64,000 bases of DNA. It comes from Hanstruepera neustonica (lineage in GTDB: Bacteria > Bacteroidota > Bacteroidia > Flavobacteriales > Flavobacteriaceae). The notes beneath the pieces were generated by a model. The model saw nothing but the letters and a program-made list of their open reading frames with translations. It had not been told where the DNA came from and made no database searches. Shown here one piece after another: positions 1-9,412 of the stretch; within the stretch, counting starts at the first letter, position 1, and each line of letters opens with the position of its first letter. The stretch spans positions 248,001 through 312,000 of the forward strand of contig NZ_POWF01000002.1 in NCBI RefSeq assembly GCF_002895005.1, written 5' to 3'. Made by a program: the position numbers and the translations under genes.

Positions 1-563
1 TTACCTGAAACAACTTCAATTATACTTATTGTACCATCTGGATCCACTGTATACTCATCATTTGGTTCTCCTTCATTGGCCGATACAATAAATTGTCCGT
101 TTGGTGAAAAGGTAACCATATCTGGTAAGGCTCCCACAGTATAAGACGCTATTAAAGCGCCAGAATCTGTATCAAATAACAATACAGAACCAGGATTTTG
201 CTTGGTGTCTGCTTCAACAGCAACAGCCAATTTACCGTTATGAACAGCCACACTATTTGGCGCTCCCGATGGCAACGAAATGGCTGGCTCTTCTATAATA
301 TTATCAAGGTCTGTTAAGTTGTAAACAGAAATTTGGGTGGATGCTACATTAACTACGAAAAGCTTGTTGTTTTTGGAATCAAATGCTGAAATCTCTGAAG
401 CACCCTCACCGCCAACATAAACAGTAGCCTTATGTTGAAAATTGACAGTTGACGATCGGAATTGATTTTCTTGATTGGTTTCAACCACGTTATCCTCTAC
501 ATTGGAACAAGAAACTATGGTTAATAAAAACGTTAAAATGGATAGATTAATTAATTTTTTCAT
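1..563 (-). CDS. Choice-of-anchor I domain lipoprotein, 3' part cut off by the window edge
   Basis: The minus-strand frame opens at the ATG at 563 and runs without a stop to the left edge, so 187 N-terminal residues are visible and the C-terminus is missing. It starts with a lipoprotein signal peptide with lipobox TIVSC (Cys19), which predicts an outer-membrane lipoprotein. After it come beta-propeller-like blades, including NANEGEPNDEY near the visible end. That motif is typical of the choice-of-anchor I family, often found with alkaline-phosphatase-like domains. The family's substrate is not known. It lies upstream of and codirectional with a gene beyond the edge that cannot be seen. The family call rests mainly on the NEGEPND motif; the lipoprotein call is firmer. 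Confidence 0.75.
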   Translation of the reverse strand, partial: MKKLINLSILTFLLTIVSCSNVEDNVVETNQENQFRSSTVNFQHKATVYVGGEGASEISAFDSKNNKLFVVNVASTQISVYNLTDLDNIIEEPAISLPSGAPNSVAVHNGKLAVAVEADTKQNPGSVLLFDTDSGALIASYTVGALPDMVTFSPNGQFIVSANEGEPNDEYTVDPDGTISIIEVVSG

Positions 564-647
564 TGGATGATTATTTAAATTCATCCAAATGTAAACTCCA
601 ATTGTAAAGTTAGCGTTACTTAAAAATAAAGGAATGTTTAGATATTG

Positions 648-1526
648 CTACTGATTGTAACCAAAACGTTTCAGCTGCTGTTGGTTGCTGCGCCAATTTT
701 TATTCACCTTAACATATAATTCCAAATGCACCTGCTTTCCAAAGAACTTTTCCAGATCTTTTCGAGCTTCTATCCCAACACGCTTTAAGGCACTTCCCTT
801 ATGTCCAATAATAATCCCTTTTTGTGTATCTCTTTCGACCATGATAACCGATCGCATTCTAATAATATCATCTTCTTCAAAAAATTCTTCGGTGTCTATT
901 TCAACAGCATAGGGAATTTCTTTCTTGTAGTGCAATAATATTTTCTCACGAATGGTTTCATTAACAAAAAAGCGTTCGGGCTTATCCGTTAGTTGATCTT
1001 TCGGATAAAAGGGTGGTGACTCTGGTAACAATTCAATAATGCGATTGAAAACTTCCTGAACCTGAAATCCTTCTAAAGCAGAAATGGCAAATATTTCAGC
1101 ATTGGGTACTTTTTCAGACCATAAGGCTACTTGTGTTTCTAATTGTTCCTGATTGGAGGTGTCAATCTTATTGAGTAATAGTAAAACAGGAATTTTGGAA
1201 TTGGTTATTTTTTTAAAAAAGGCTTCATCTTTTAATTCTTTTTCGCCGATTTCAACCATATAGATTAATACATCAGCATCGTCAAAAGCCGATTTCACAA
1301 AATCCATCATGGATTCTTGTAACTCATAAGCCGGTTTAATGATACCAGGTGTGTCCGAAAAAATCACCTGAAAATCGGCACCATTGACAATACCGAGAAT
1401 GCGGTGTCTTGTAGTTTGTGCCTTTGATGTAATAATGGAAAGTTTTTCACCAACAAAAGCATTCATTAATGTAGACTTACCCACATTGGGATTCCCTATA
1501 ATATTTACAAAACCAGCTTTGTGCAT
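648..1526 (-). CDS. era: GTPase Era
   Basis: Era is an essential GTPase that binds the 3' end of 16S rRNA and helps assemble the 30S ribosomal subunit. The 292 residues have the usual family length. The N-terminal G domain shows the P-loop GNPNVGKST (residues 11-19), the TTR switch I, DTPG (58-61) and NKID. The C-terminal half is a KH RNA-binding domain with the GxxG loop GHKG. The start ATG lies 18 bases after the stop of the upstream methylase gene, so the two RNA-modifying or ribosome-assembly genes are probably cotranscribed. Confidence 0.97.
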   Translation of the reverse strand: MHKAGFVNIIGNPNVGKSTLMNAFVGEKLSIITSKAQTTRHRILGIVNGADFQVIFSDTPGIIKPAYELQESMMDFVKSAFDDADVLIYMVEIGEKELKDEAFFKKITNSKIPVLLLLNKIDTSNQEQLETQVALWSEKVPNAEIFAISALEGFQVQEVFNRIIELLPESPPFYPKDQLTDKPERFFVNETIREKILLHYKKEIPYAVEIDTEEFFEEDDIIRMRSVIMVERDTQKGIIIGHKGSALKRVGIEARKDLEKFFGKQVHLELYVKVNKNWRSNQQQLKRFGYNQ

Positions 1527-1544
1527 GTCAAATTTTTTACAAAG

Positions 1545-2003
1545 TTACGACCTTGGTTTGTTTATTCCTCTATCATACATGACAATACTTCCAGCAACCG
1601 ATACATTTAAACTTAATTCCGAATTAAATTTTACTAAATGGTGGGATTTTTCTATGGCCTGTTTCGACAAACCATGATCTTCAGCACCGAGAAGATACAC
1701 GCAACGTCTGGGATGATGAAAAGTCTCTAAAGACACTGCATGATCACTCAACTCAACACCTACCAGCATAGCCCCTTTGGGTAAATGATTGTAGAAATCA
1801 TCAAAAGTCTCATAATGAAAATACGGCATGGCCTTAACCGCATTGTGGGTATCACAAGCTTGTTTGGCATAGCGATTTCCAATAGTAAAAATAAAACTTG
1901 CTCCAAGGTTTTGAGCTGAACGCCACAGCACACCTAAATTTTCTGGGGTTTTACCATTTTGAATACCAATACCAAAGAATTCGTTATGAAAATTGTCTAC
2001 CAT
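1545..2003 (-). CDS. TrmH/SpoU-family (SPOUT) RNA methyltransferase
   Basis: The 152-residue protein carries the three SPOUT motifs: ENLGVLWRSA near the N-terminus, the AdoMet-binding LGAEDHGLS in the middle, and LSLNVSVAGSIVMYD near the C-terminus, which form the trefoil-knot cofactor site. Its length matches the single-domain TrmL/TrmH class, which 2'-O-methylates tRNA, but the exact target base cannot be told from the sequence. It starts just downstream of the terminator of the initiator tRNA gene and precedes era by 18 bases. Confidence 0.85.
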   Translation of the reverse strand: MVDNFHNEFFGIGIQNGKTPENLGVLWRSAQNLGASFIFTIGNRYAKQACDTHNAVKAMPYFHYETFDDFYNHLPKGAMLVGVELSDHAVSLETFHHPRRCVYLLGAEDHGLSKQAIEKSHHLVKFNSELSLNVSVAGSIVMYDRGINKPRS

Positions 2004-2009
2004 ATGTTA

Positions 2010-2043
2010 AAAACAAAAAAGCTCCTAGAAAATTCTAGGAGCC
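2010..2043 (-). terminator. Terminator of the initiator tRNA gene
   Basis: On the minus strand a GGCTCCTAGAA / TTCTAGGAGC stem is followed by a T-rich tract (TTTTTTGTTTTT). It sits six bases past the tRNA and ends before the ATG of the methylase at 2003. Confidence 0.85.
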
Positions 2044-2048
2044 TTTAG

Positions 2049-2121
<73 letters not shown>

Positions 2122-2131
2122 ATGTGGACTG

Positions 2132-2161
2132 CAAATATACAATGCTTTTTAGATAAAACAA
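2132..2161 (-). promoter_or_regulatory. Bacteroidota-type -33/-7 promoter of the initiator tRNA
   Basis: On the minus strand TTG (2161-2159), 19 bases, then TATATTTG (2139-2132) match the Bacteroidota primary sigma consensus TTG-N19-TAnnTTTG without mismatch. The predicted start falls a few bases before the mature tRNA 5' end at 2121. Confidence 0.8.
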
Positions 2162-2178
2162 GGGTATTTTTAAGAAAT

Positions 2179-2361
2179 TTATTGTTCAATGCTAATTGCT
2201 GAAAAAGAATGGAGTTCGCCTGCTCTAAATTCAATTGCAAACTGAATAGGGTTACAGCACACCTCACAATCTTCAATATATTGTTGAGATGGAATCGAAC
2301 TATCCAACATTAGGGAAACCGTTTCCCAACAATATGGACAGGTATAAAAGTGTTCAAACAT
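2179..2361 (-). CDS. CPXCG-motif cysteine-rich zinc-ribbon protein
   Basis: A 60-residue protein with CPYC at residues 8-11 and CEVCC at 32-36 followed by NPI. These are the hallmarks of the small CPXCG family, a predicted zinc ribbon of unknown function. I use the ATG at 2361 and not the longer frame from 2415: the extra 18 codons would translate the terminator hairpin of the preceding LRR gene, and family members begin just before the first CPxC. It may bind metal or nucleic acid, but nothing here shows which. Confidence 0.8.
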   Translation of the reverse strand: MFEHFYTCPYCWETVSLMLDSSIPSQQYIEDCEVCCNPIQFAIEFRAGELHSFSAISIEQ

Positions 2362-2371
2362 GAACTTAAAA

Positions 2372-2405
2372 TACAAAAAAAAGAGACCATAAAATATGGC
2401 CTCTT
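2372..2405 (-). terminator. Terminator after the LRR protein gene
   Basis: Minus-strand stem AAAGAGGCCATA / TATGGTCTCTTT (one G-U pair) followed by eight T residues, 29 bases past the LRR gene stop. Confidence 0.8.
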
Positions 2406-2433
2406 TATTAAACAATTACTAAAAAACTTAAAA

Positions 2434-3249
2434 TCAATCATTGTCGGTGATTGTGGTATCTGCATTATTTAAATCCATAAAGTTAGGATTGTTACCATTC
2501 ACCATGCTAATGTACTCTTGGTTTAATTTGTTATCACTTACCATAAATGTAGATAATTTAGGAAAATAAGATAACTCAAAGGGCAAATCGCCTGTAAATT
2601 CATTACTCGCTAAAACCAATTCTTCCAGTTCTGTTAGTGCAGCAATTTCAACAGGAATCTCACCAGAAATCTTATTATCGATTAAACTTAATTTTTCTAA
2701 TTTGGTGAGGGATTTTATTTGAGTTGGAATCGTACCGGACAACATATTGCTACCAAGTAACATTTCCTTTAAACTTGCTAAACCTTCAATAGACTCTGGA
2801 ATATCACCAGTTAAACTATTGCTGTATAATTTTAATACTTCAAGATTATGAAGGTTTCCAATTTGAGCAGGAATCTCACCTTCAATACTATTCATAAATA
2901 ATTCCAACGAAACCAGATTTTCTAATTCACCAATGGAATTTGGTAAACTACCTGTAATTTTATTGAAACCTAAATTCATAGATCTTAAATGAACTAAATT
3001 TCCAAGCTCTTCAGGAAGACTTCCTTGAAGATTATTAAATTCTAAATTCAATGCAACAACTTGATCATTTTCGGTTGTAACACCATACCAAGTGTTGATT
3101 GATGCATTCAAATCCCAAGTGTTGACCCATTCGTCACCATTGGTTGAATTGTATAATGCTATTAGAGCTTCTTTCTCGCTATTTGAAACGTCTGCAAACG
3201 AAAATGCAGTCAAGAAAAGACACAGTAGTGTTAGTTTTAAGGTTTTCAT
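2434..3249 (-). CDS. Secreted leucine-rich-repeat protein
   Basis: A 271-residue exported protein with an N-terminal signal peptide (hydrophobic core ending at AFSFA) and an N-terminal LRR cap containing the motif NSTNGDEW. About seven repeats of roughly 24 residues follow, with the pattern LxxLxLxxNxLxGxIP, the plant-type LRR also common in Bacteroidota. LRR surfaces usually bind proteins, but the partner is unknown. The start is the ATG at 3249; an upstream in-frame TTG at 3255 adds only two codons. The C-terminus ends in a short acidic tail and I see no T9SS sorting domain, so it may stay in the periplasm or on the surface. Confidence 0.85.
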   Translation of the reverse strand: MKTLKLTLLCLFLTAFSFADVSNSEKEALIALYNSTNGDEWVNTWDLNASINTWYGVTTENDQVVALNLEFNNLQGSLPEELGNLVHLRSMNLGFNKITGSLPNSIGELENLVSLELFMNSIEGEIPAQIGNLHNLEVLKLYSNSLTGDIPESIEGLASLKEMLLGSNMLSGTIPTQIKSLTKLEKLSLIDNKISGEIPVEIAALTELEELVLASNEFTGDLPFELSYFPKLSTFMVSDNKLNQEYISMVNGNNPNFMDLNNADTTITDND

Positions 3250-3349
3250 ATTCAATAGATTTGGGATTAATCTGAATCAATATTAGAACAAAGAACGCTT
3301 AAAACCAAAAATATTCGTTGAAATACTATTTCATGTAAGAATTTACTTA

Positions 3350-5257
3350 TTAATTGTACGATTCGATAGCATCCTGAACGGATTCCCAATCTACCATCAA
3401 TGACTCCAAACGGTCTTTTTTAGCCTGATATTTATCGAAGAACGCTGGGTCAGAAACAACCTGATCATAATTAGTTGCCAATTCGACATCAATGGACTTA
3501 ATATCTTTTTCCAGCTGATTTATTTTAGCTTCTATATTACTTAACTTATTGGTAAGGGACTTCAATTTCTTTTGAGATTCATAAGAATCCTTATTACTCG
3601 ATTTTGGGGTCTGCTTGACTATATCGCGTTTTTCAACCTCACGAAGGTTTTCGACATTGCGTTGTTCCAAATAAAAATCTATATTTCCTAAATACTCCTT
3701 TATTTTTTGGTCTTTGAACTCATAAACCGTATCGGTTAAGCCTTGCAGGAAGTCCCGATCGTGAGACACTAAAATTAAAGTTCCTTCAAATTTCTTCAGC
3801 GCTTCTTTCAAAACATTTTTAGACTTTATATCCAAATGGTTTGTGGGCTCATCCATGACCAATACGTTAAATGGCTGTAACAGTAATTTGGCCAAAGCTA
3901 ATCTGTTTCGCTCGCCACCTGATAACACCCGAACATATTTTTCAACTTCATCACCACGAAATAAAAAGGCTCCCAAAATATCCCTGACACGGCTTCTATT
4001 GCTTTCATTGGCCGCATCAATCATGGTATCTAAAACTGTTTTACTACCATCTAAATATTCTGCCTGATTTTGGGCGAAGTAGGCAATTTGTACATTGTGT
4101 CCTAAATTTAAGTCACCTTGATGTTTTATTTCACCCACAATAATTTTGGCTAAAGTTGATTTACCTTGACCATTTTGCCCTACAAAAGCCGTCTTGGTAT
4201 CTCTAGCTATAGTGAGATTGATATTTTTTAAGACTTGTAAATCATCATAATTTTTAGACACGTTTAAAGCTTCAACCACAACTTTTCCAGGCGTAACAGA
4301 TACAGGAAAATTTAATGACATGACACTGTTGTCATCTTCATCAACCTCCACGCGTTCCATTCGATCCAATTTTTTGATCAATGACTGCGCCATAGTGGCC
4401 TTGGATGCCTTTGCTCGGAACTTTTCTATTAATCGTTCTGTTTGCTGGATTTGCTTCTCCTGATTTTTTTGAGTTGCTAATTGCTGCTCTTTAATCTCTT
4501 TTCGCAATACCAAAAATTTGGAATATGGTTTATTGTAATCATAAATACGACCCAACGAAATTTCTATTGTCCTATTAGTAACATTATCCAAGAACATTTT
4601 ATCGTGAGATACAATGACAACCGCACCAGGATAATTTTTAAGGAAGCCCTCCAGCCAGATAATAGATTCGATATCCAAATGGTTTGTAGGCTCATCCAAT
4701 AGCAATAAATCATTGTTTTGAAGTAACAGTTTTGCCAACTCAATACGCATGCGCCAACCTCCAGAAAAAGTATCAGTTAGATTATTAAAATCCTCACGTT
4801 TAAAACCCAATCCTTGTAGTATCTTTTCGGTTTCGCCCTGATAATTATAACCGCCTAAAATTTCATATTGATGCTGTAAATCATTTAAATCAACCATTAA
4901 CTGATGATATCCATCACTTTCATAATCGGTTCGTTCCGCTAATTGCGTATTGATATCTTCCAGTTTAGCTTCCAGTTCTTTTATTTCGGTAAAGGCTTCG
5001 TAGGACTCTTCTAATACTGTTCGACCAAACTCAAAATCAATATCTTGTTTTAGAAATCCAATCTTAAGATTTTTATCTGCAGCAATCTGTCCGGAATCAG
5101 GTTGCAATTCTTTTGATAGAATTTTAAGCATGGTAGATTTCCCAGCGCCATTTTTTCCAATTAACCCTATACGATCTCCTGAAGTTAGCTTAAAGGTGAT
5201 TTCTTCGAACAAATACTCACCTTGAAATGATATTGAAAGATTGTGGATGTTAAGCAT
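3350..5257 (-). CDS. ABC-F family ATPase (Uup/YheS-like)
   Basis: A 635-residue soluble protein with two ABC ATPase domains and no membrane segment. The first domain has the Walker A GKNGAGKST and a variant signature FSGGWRMR; the second has GQNGQGKST and LSGGERNR; both have LLLDEPTNHLD-type Walker B motifs. A charged linker joins them and the C-terminus is a Lys/Glu-rich coiled coil, as in Uup. ABC-F proteins act on the ribosome and relieve stalled translation; some give antibiotic resistance, but the housekeeping subtype looks more likely here. It is divergent from the DUF983 gene, with an 80-base gap between the two starts. Confidence 0.9.
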   Translation of the reverse strand: MLNIHNLSISFQGEYLFEEITFKLTSGDRIGLIGKNGAGKSTMLKILSKELQPDSGQIAADKNLKIGFLKQDIDFEFGRTVLEESYEAFTEIKELEAKLEDINTQLAERTDYESDGYHQLMVDLNDLQHQYEILGGYNYQGETEKILQGLGFKREDFNNLTDTFSGGWRMRIELAKLLLQNNDLLLLDEPTNHLDIESIIWLEGFLKNYPGAVVIVSHDKMFLDNVTNRTIEISLGRIYDYNKPYSKFLVLRKEIKEQQLATQKNQEKQIQQTERLIEKFRAKASKATMAQSLIKKLDRMERVEVDEDDNSVMSLNFPVSVTPGKVVVEALNVSKNYDDLQVLKNINLTIARDTKTAFVGQNGQGKSTLAKIIVGEIKHQGDLNLGHNVQIAYFAQNQAEYLDGSKTVLDTMIDAANESNRSRVRDILGAFLFRGDEVEKYVRVLSGGERNRLALAKLLLQPFNVLVMDEPTNHLDIKSKNVLKEALKKFEGTLILVSHDRDFLQGLTDTVYEFKDQKIKEYLGNIDFYLEQRNVENLREVEKRDIVKQTPKSSNKDSYESQKKLKSLTNKLSNIEAKINQLEKDIKSIDVELATNYDQVVSDPAFFDKYQAKKDRLESLMVDWESVQDAIESYN

Positions 5258-5337
5258 TATGTTACAAAAGTTACAAGTTAATGTTGTTTAAAAGGTTAAT
5301 TTTGTGTAATCCAAAATGCAAAAGTAAACTTTTAAAG

Positions 5338-5730
5338 ATGATTAAAAAAGGAACCAAGCTATATAGTATTTTAACTGGAGCATGCCCTAAATGCCACCAA
5401 GAATCCATGTATGAGAATAAAAATCCGTATGTACTTCCAGATGTCCTAAAAATCAACGAAAAATGTTCACATTGTGGAACCAAATATAGAATGGAACCCT
5501 CGTTCTTTTATGGTTCTATGTACGTAAGCTATGCTGTGGGTATAGCCTTTGCTGTGGCAGCATTTGTTATTAGTTATGTGTTTTTGGGAAGTAGTCGTAA
5601 TATAGCTTTTATCTCAATTATTGGAACGCTGATTGTTTTCATGCCTATTATCATGCGCTTATCTCGAAATATTTGGATTAACCTATTTATGAATTACGAT
5701 AAAAATTTGGTTAAGAAGAAAACCGATTAA
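5338..5730 (+). CDS. DUF983 family membrane protein
   Basis: A 130-residue protein with two CxxC knuckles (CPKC and CSHC) in its first 50 residues, likely one zinc ribbon, followed by two hydrophobic helices. This arrangement defines the DUF983 family, whose function is unknown. I place the start at the ATG at 5338 because MIKKGTKLYSIL fits family N-termini; an earlier ATG at 5281 adds 19 residues with no clear homology. Its last 20 bases overlap the convergent oxidoreductase gene. Confidence 0.8.
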   Translation: MIKKGTKLYSILTGACPKCHQESMYENKNPYVLPDVLKINEKCSHCGTKYRMEPSFFYGSMYVSYAVGIAFAVAAFVISYVFLGSSRNIAFISIIGTLIVFMPIIMRLSRNIWINLFMNYDKNLVKKKTD

Positions 5731-6757
5731 TATCAATTTCTGGATTTAGGGGTTTTCCAAACTCTACATAATTAAATAATTCCTCTGATATATAAGGAGC
5801 AATCATCACACCTCTTGTGCCCAAACCATTCATGACATGGATATTTCTGTAATTTGAATGCGTTCCGACCAGAGGTCTTCTATCCTTAACAGTCGGTCTG
5901 ATACCAGCCACTTGATCAACGACTTTAAAATCGCACTTTAGAAAGACCTTCAATTTATCAGTCATCTCAATTTTTGCTTCTTCTGTGACTGAATTAGTTT
6001 TATCTTCCCAATTATAAGTGGCTCCAACAGAATAGAGATTGTTGCCTTCAGGAATTATAAAAACCGAAGACTTTATGGCAAAATTAATCTTTAATTCTGG
6101 TGCTTCTATGGTCAACACTTCTCCTTTGGTCCCATTTAAGGGTAGTTGATTGAAATATGGATTTTTTTTCATTCCAAATCCTTCACAAAACACCATATTA
6201 GAAGCTTGAATATTTTCATATTCAACATAGCTTTCGTGAATTTTTAGACTGTCATGATTGAATGGTCGTGATTTCAAAAGTTTCTGGCCATCTAAATACT
6301 TCAAATAATTATCGATTAATGTATTGGTATCAATTCTACCAGCTTGTAAAACTTCTCCAAAACCAAATGGTGCGTCTATGACCGGACTGCTATTTTTGAC
6401 AATATTTCCAGATAAAAAAGGTTCTAATTTTGGCTTATCCATGGCCGAAAACCAAAGATTTTGCTCTTCTATAGAAGAAAACCGTCTTAATAGCCCAAAC
6501 TCATAATCTATTTTAGTGTGAAGTAGTTTTTCTAAATCCTTGTAAAATGGTTTGGCGAGTTGCAATTGCATCTCGGCCATCCAAACTTCTGAAAAACGTT
6601 TTAGGATGACTGGATTATACATACCAGCAGCAACCAAAGAGGACTGTTGCGAACGATCATCAAATACTAAAAATGATTTATTATGTTTTCGTAATTGTTC
6701 GCAAAATGCAATTCCTGCTAAACCACAACCAACAACTATATAATCAACTTTTTGCAA
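5711..6757 (-). CDS. FAD-dependent oxidoreductase (DAO family)
   Basis: A 348-residue enzyme of the D-amino-acid/glycine oxidase fold. The N-terminal Rossmann motif VVGCGLAG (GxGxxG) follows a short first beta-strand, and near the C-terminus the GIRPTVKDRRPLVG and NGLGTRGVMIAP segments match the second FAD contact seen in this family. There is no signal peptide, so it is cytoplasmic. The substrate, probably an amine or amino acid, cannot be assigned. It lies downstream of gldN behind a terminator, so it is probably transcribed separately. Confidence 0.85.
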   Translation of the reverse strand: MQKVDYIVVGCGLAGIAFCEQLRKHNKSFLVFDDRSQQSSLVAAGMYNPVILKRFSEVWMAEMQLQLAKPFYKDLEKLLHTKIDYEFGLLRRFSSIEEQNLWFSAMDKPKLEPFLSGNIVKNSSPVIDAPFGFGEVLQAGRIDTNTLIDNYLKYLDGQKLLKSRPFNHDSLKIHESYVEYENIQASNMVFCEGFGMKKNPYFNQLPLNGTKGEVLTIEAPELKINFAIKSSVFIIPEGNNLYSVGATYNWEDKTNSVTEEAKIEMTDKLKVFLKCDFKVVDQVAGIRPTVKDRRPLVGTHSNYRNIHVMNGLGTRGVMIAPYISEELFNYVEFGKPLNPEIDINRFSS

Positions 6758-6792
6758 TATTCAGTTTTTTAAAATCTTTCGCAAATATCGTA

Positions 6793-6823
6793 ATAAAAAA
6801 CGCTCACTGAAAAGTGAGCGTTT
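6793..6823 (-). terminator. Terminator of the gldKLMN operon
   Basis: Minus-strand stem AAACGCTCACT / AGTGAGCGTTT with a 4-base loop, followed by a T run. It sits 25 bases past the gldN stop. Confidence 0.9.
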
Positions 6824-6847
6824 AAACCTTTTATTGCAGGACCTAAA

Positions 6848-7747
6848 TTAATAAGCCCACATATCTAATTCGAAGTTTCTAATCTTCTCCTTAATTCTAT
6901 CTGACTCTAACAATTGCATCAAAGCATTTTCAGAAATATATTCGGTTACCTTTCGGTCTCCATAGACATTTTCCTCTTTGTAAACGTAGCCATTAAAGCG
7001 TCTTGAATTTAACAAATGATCAAAACTGAATGGAACGGCACTATTTTCATTATTAAATGCTTTGGCTTCATGCAAGATATCTCTGGCATCTGGGTAAAAT
7101 ACCCAAAATAATGGAATTGGCTCTTTGTTAGCTTCATCATCCGAATCTAAAAAGTTTACGTCTGGAGCAGCAGGTGCTATACCGATTAAACGATACTTCA
7201 TTTCTGCTTGTCGCTTATCAAAATACCATAAACCTTTCATTAAATAAGCACTAATGTGATAAGAAGTAATATCAGTTTTAATAATATATTCTGGGTCTAC
7301 ATAACCATCAGCATTATATTGTTCATAACCGATATCTAACGTATCTATTTTTGACATACTAGCTTGTAAATCCTTTATAGTACGTTTAGCAGTAAAATAA
7401 GAATCATCATAAATGTTCTCTAAATCACCTTTTTTTACACTATTCCAAAGTACATCAAACAACGAACGTCTGTTTTTACCAATATTATTGGTGTCTACAG
7501 GGTAGTATAATGGGAAATTAACACGCTCATCAAGAACAACACGTTCCCATGTCATTTTAGAGTACATGATATCTCTATCATCAACATAACCATATTCTAA
7601 CGGTTTGTCATTGTCTAATGCCTTTTGTGCTTCAGTTCGCACACCAATTTCTTCTGGTGATTTCGCACTCAACAAATTGGCTTGTGAGAACGCAGTAGTC
7701 ACAAAGGACACACTTATAACGGTTAATAATAAACTTCTTAATCTCAT
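6848..7747 (-). CDS. gldN: Gliding motility / T9SS protein GldN
   Basis: GldN is a periplasmic partner of the lipoprotein GldK in the ring of the type IX secretion system, which exports proteins with C-terminal sorting domains and powers gliding. The 299-residue protein begins with a clear signal peptide (cleavage near TTAFSQA) and has the family's usual length. It is the last gene of gldK-gldL-gldM-gldN, 52 bases after gldM, and is followed by a strong terminator. Its place and sequence leave little doubt. Confidence 0.95.
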   Translation of the reverse strand: MRLRSLLLTVISVSFVTTAFSQANLLSAKSPEEIGVRTEAQKALDNDKPLEYGYVDDRDIMYSKMTWERVVLDERVNFPLYYPVDTNNIGKNRRSLFDVLWNSVKKGDLENIYDDSYFTAKRTIKDLQASMSKIDTLDIGYEQYNADGYVDPEYIIKTDITSYHISAYLMKGLWYFDKRQAEMKYRLIGIAPAAPDVNFLDSDDEANKEPIPLFWVFYPDARDILHEAKAFNNENSAVPFSFDHLLNSRRFNGYVYKEENVYGDRKVTEYISENALMQLLESDRIKEKIRNFELDMWAY

Positions 7748-7799
7748 CTGTTTTAATTTTAGTTATTAGGGCTTATCATTCAGATGCTTAAACCTTGTT

Positions 7800-9350
7800 T
7801 TAATTCGTAATCTCAACAACTACAGGAGAAACACCTTTTAACTTATAAGATGAATTTCCTTGAATTTGAGCTTTAATATCAAATATCGACACTTGGTCTC
7901 CACGTCTAGCCTTACGTAATGCATTTTTTGCTTGACTGTTTAGCTTGGTTCCATTAACTGAAACTGATGGTTGACCAGGTACTTTAATTTTAAAAGACGT
8001 TACTTGTATTGGTAATTCAAAATCAAAATCTTCTAATTTTGCACCAATGGTTGAAATCTCAACACTATTTCTTGGTAAATTAACGATTCCATCTTGACCA
8101 CTTACTGTACCTGTTGGTTTTGGAATATCTTTAATTCTAAAGGTAGCCTTATCACTAACTTTTTGTCCATCAGGCAATGTACCAGATACATTAATTGTAA
8201 CTTCTCTACCAGAACCAGGATTCATGTTATATTTACCAACTCCAGAACCTTTACTTAAACCAGGTGCACTAGCAGATACATTGTTATCTGAAATACCTGC
8301 GAAAGAAATAGTCATTGGGTTTGTTACACCACGATAAACTACGTTCATCTTGTCAGCAGAAATTGTTGCTGAATTTGGCTTTGGTACAACGGCATAAGTT
8401 GACTTCACTGGTATAGAAATGATAGAGTCACCTTCCTTAAATTGGAATTCTCCTTCAATTTCACGTTCACCAACCGCTCCAGCAGGGAACTTTAATAAAG
8501 TCTGACCTGCTTGCATAGATGAATCTGGTAATTCTGTACCATTAATAATTACTTTATTAGCCTTTAATGTTTTATCATTCTTACCTAAAATGATACGACC
8601 AGTAAAGTTTTCTCCAGAAAAGAAAGCTGTTTTATCTGGTACCACAATAGCGTCAAAATTTGTTAGCGATGCCTCCACTTTTAACTTACCAGCTAGCATA
8701 GATGACAATACTTCCGACTCCGTAGTTTTAACATCAGCTTGCAATTGTGTCATTTTGGTTAATGAAGCCACCAAAGGGAAACCTTTATAATGGTAATCCA
8801 ACCAATCAATTTTGTTACCATCTCTATTGGTTACTGGATCGGTAGCAAATTTCTTTTTAACATCTTCGGCAATACTTGCCATATCAGGATTAGTAGCCAA
8901 TACAGCAACTACACCATCTCTAAATTTTGAAATCTCATCAATAAATTTTTGACCTTCTGGCTTTAATTTTTCACCAATGAAAAAATATTCATCCAAGAAA
9001 TCACCTTTATCCATGATTTCATAATCTTTAGGATCTTCAACAGTAGCTGTCATTTTACCTTTCAAATCTACAATGTAAGAATTGAAATCGTTAGCTAATG
9101 TCGATATTTGATCCGCTTGCATTTTCAAAGGTTGGTATTTAGCTGGTTGTTCCTCAACCTTTTCAGCCAATCCTTGCATAAATGCTTCATTTCTTTGAGT
9201 TGCCGCTTCATTTGATTCTGTTAACTTTTCGTTCATCAAACCAAATGCAGAAAGCACCTCTTTTGACATATTTAATGCAAGCATCGCAATGAACACTAAA
9301 TACATCAAGTTAATCATTTTCTGTCTTGCAGATAATTTTCCTCCTGCCAT
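7800..9350 (-). CDS. gldM: Gliding motility / T9SS protein GldM
   Basis: GldM forms, with GldL, the inner-membrane motor of the type IX secretion system; its large periplasmic part reaches the GldKN ring. The 516-residue protein has one transmembrane helix near residues 12-30 (LMYLVFIAMLALNM) after the typical N-terminus MAGGKLSARQKMINL. A long periplasmic region of helical then beta domains follows. Length and N-terminus match the family. It lies between gldL and gldN in the conserved order. Confidence 0.96.
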   Translation of the reverse strand: MAGGKLSARQKMINLMYLVFIAMLALNMSKEVLSAFGLMNEKLTESNEAATQRNEAFMQGLAEKVEEQPAKYQPLKMQADQISTLANDFNSYIVDLKGKMTATVEDPKDYEIMDKGDFLDEYFFIGEKLKPEGQKFIDEISKFRDGVVAVLATNPDMASIAEDVKKKFATDPVTNRDGNKIDWLDYHYKGFPLVASLTKMTQLQADVKTTESEVLSSMLAGKLKVEASLTNFDAIVVPDKTAFFSGENFTGRIILGKNDKTLKANKVIINGTELPDSSMQAGQTLLKFPAGAVGEREIEGEFQFKEGDSIISIPVKSTYAVVPKPNSATISADKMNVVYRGVTNPMTISFAGISDNNVSASAPGLSKGSGVGKYNMNPGSGREVTINVSGTLPDGQKVSDKATFRIKDIPKPTGTVSGQDGIVNLPRNSVEISTIGAKLEDFDFELPIQVTSFKIKVPGQPSVSVNGTKLNSQAKNALRKARRGDQVSIFDIKAQIQGNSSYKLKGVSPVVVEITN

Positions 9351-9412
9351 TTCTAATTAGTTTTTTAAGTTATAATTATTGTTTAAATAAATATTTAGTT
9401 TTTAAAAACTAA

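Noticed and set aside
2362-2415. N-terminal extension of the CPXCG protein from 2415
   Set aside because: These codons translate the terminator hairpin of the preceding gene and lack family similarity.
2434-3249. Regular 72-base periodicity suggesting a CRISPR or tandem-repeat array
   Set aside because: The repeats encode leucine-rich repeats and diverge at the DNA level; there are no spacers.
2434-3249. T9SS C-terminal sorting domain on the LRR protein
   Set aside because: The protein ends in a short acidic tail with no sorting-domain motif.
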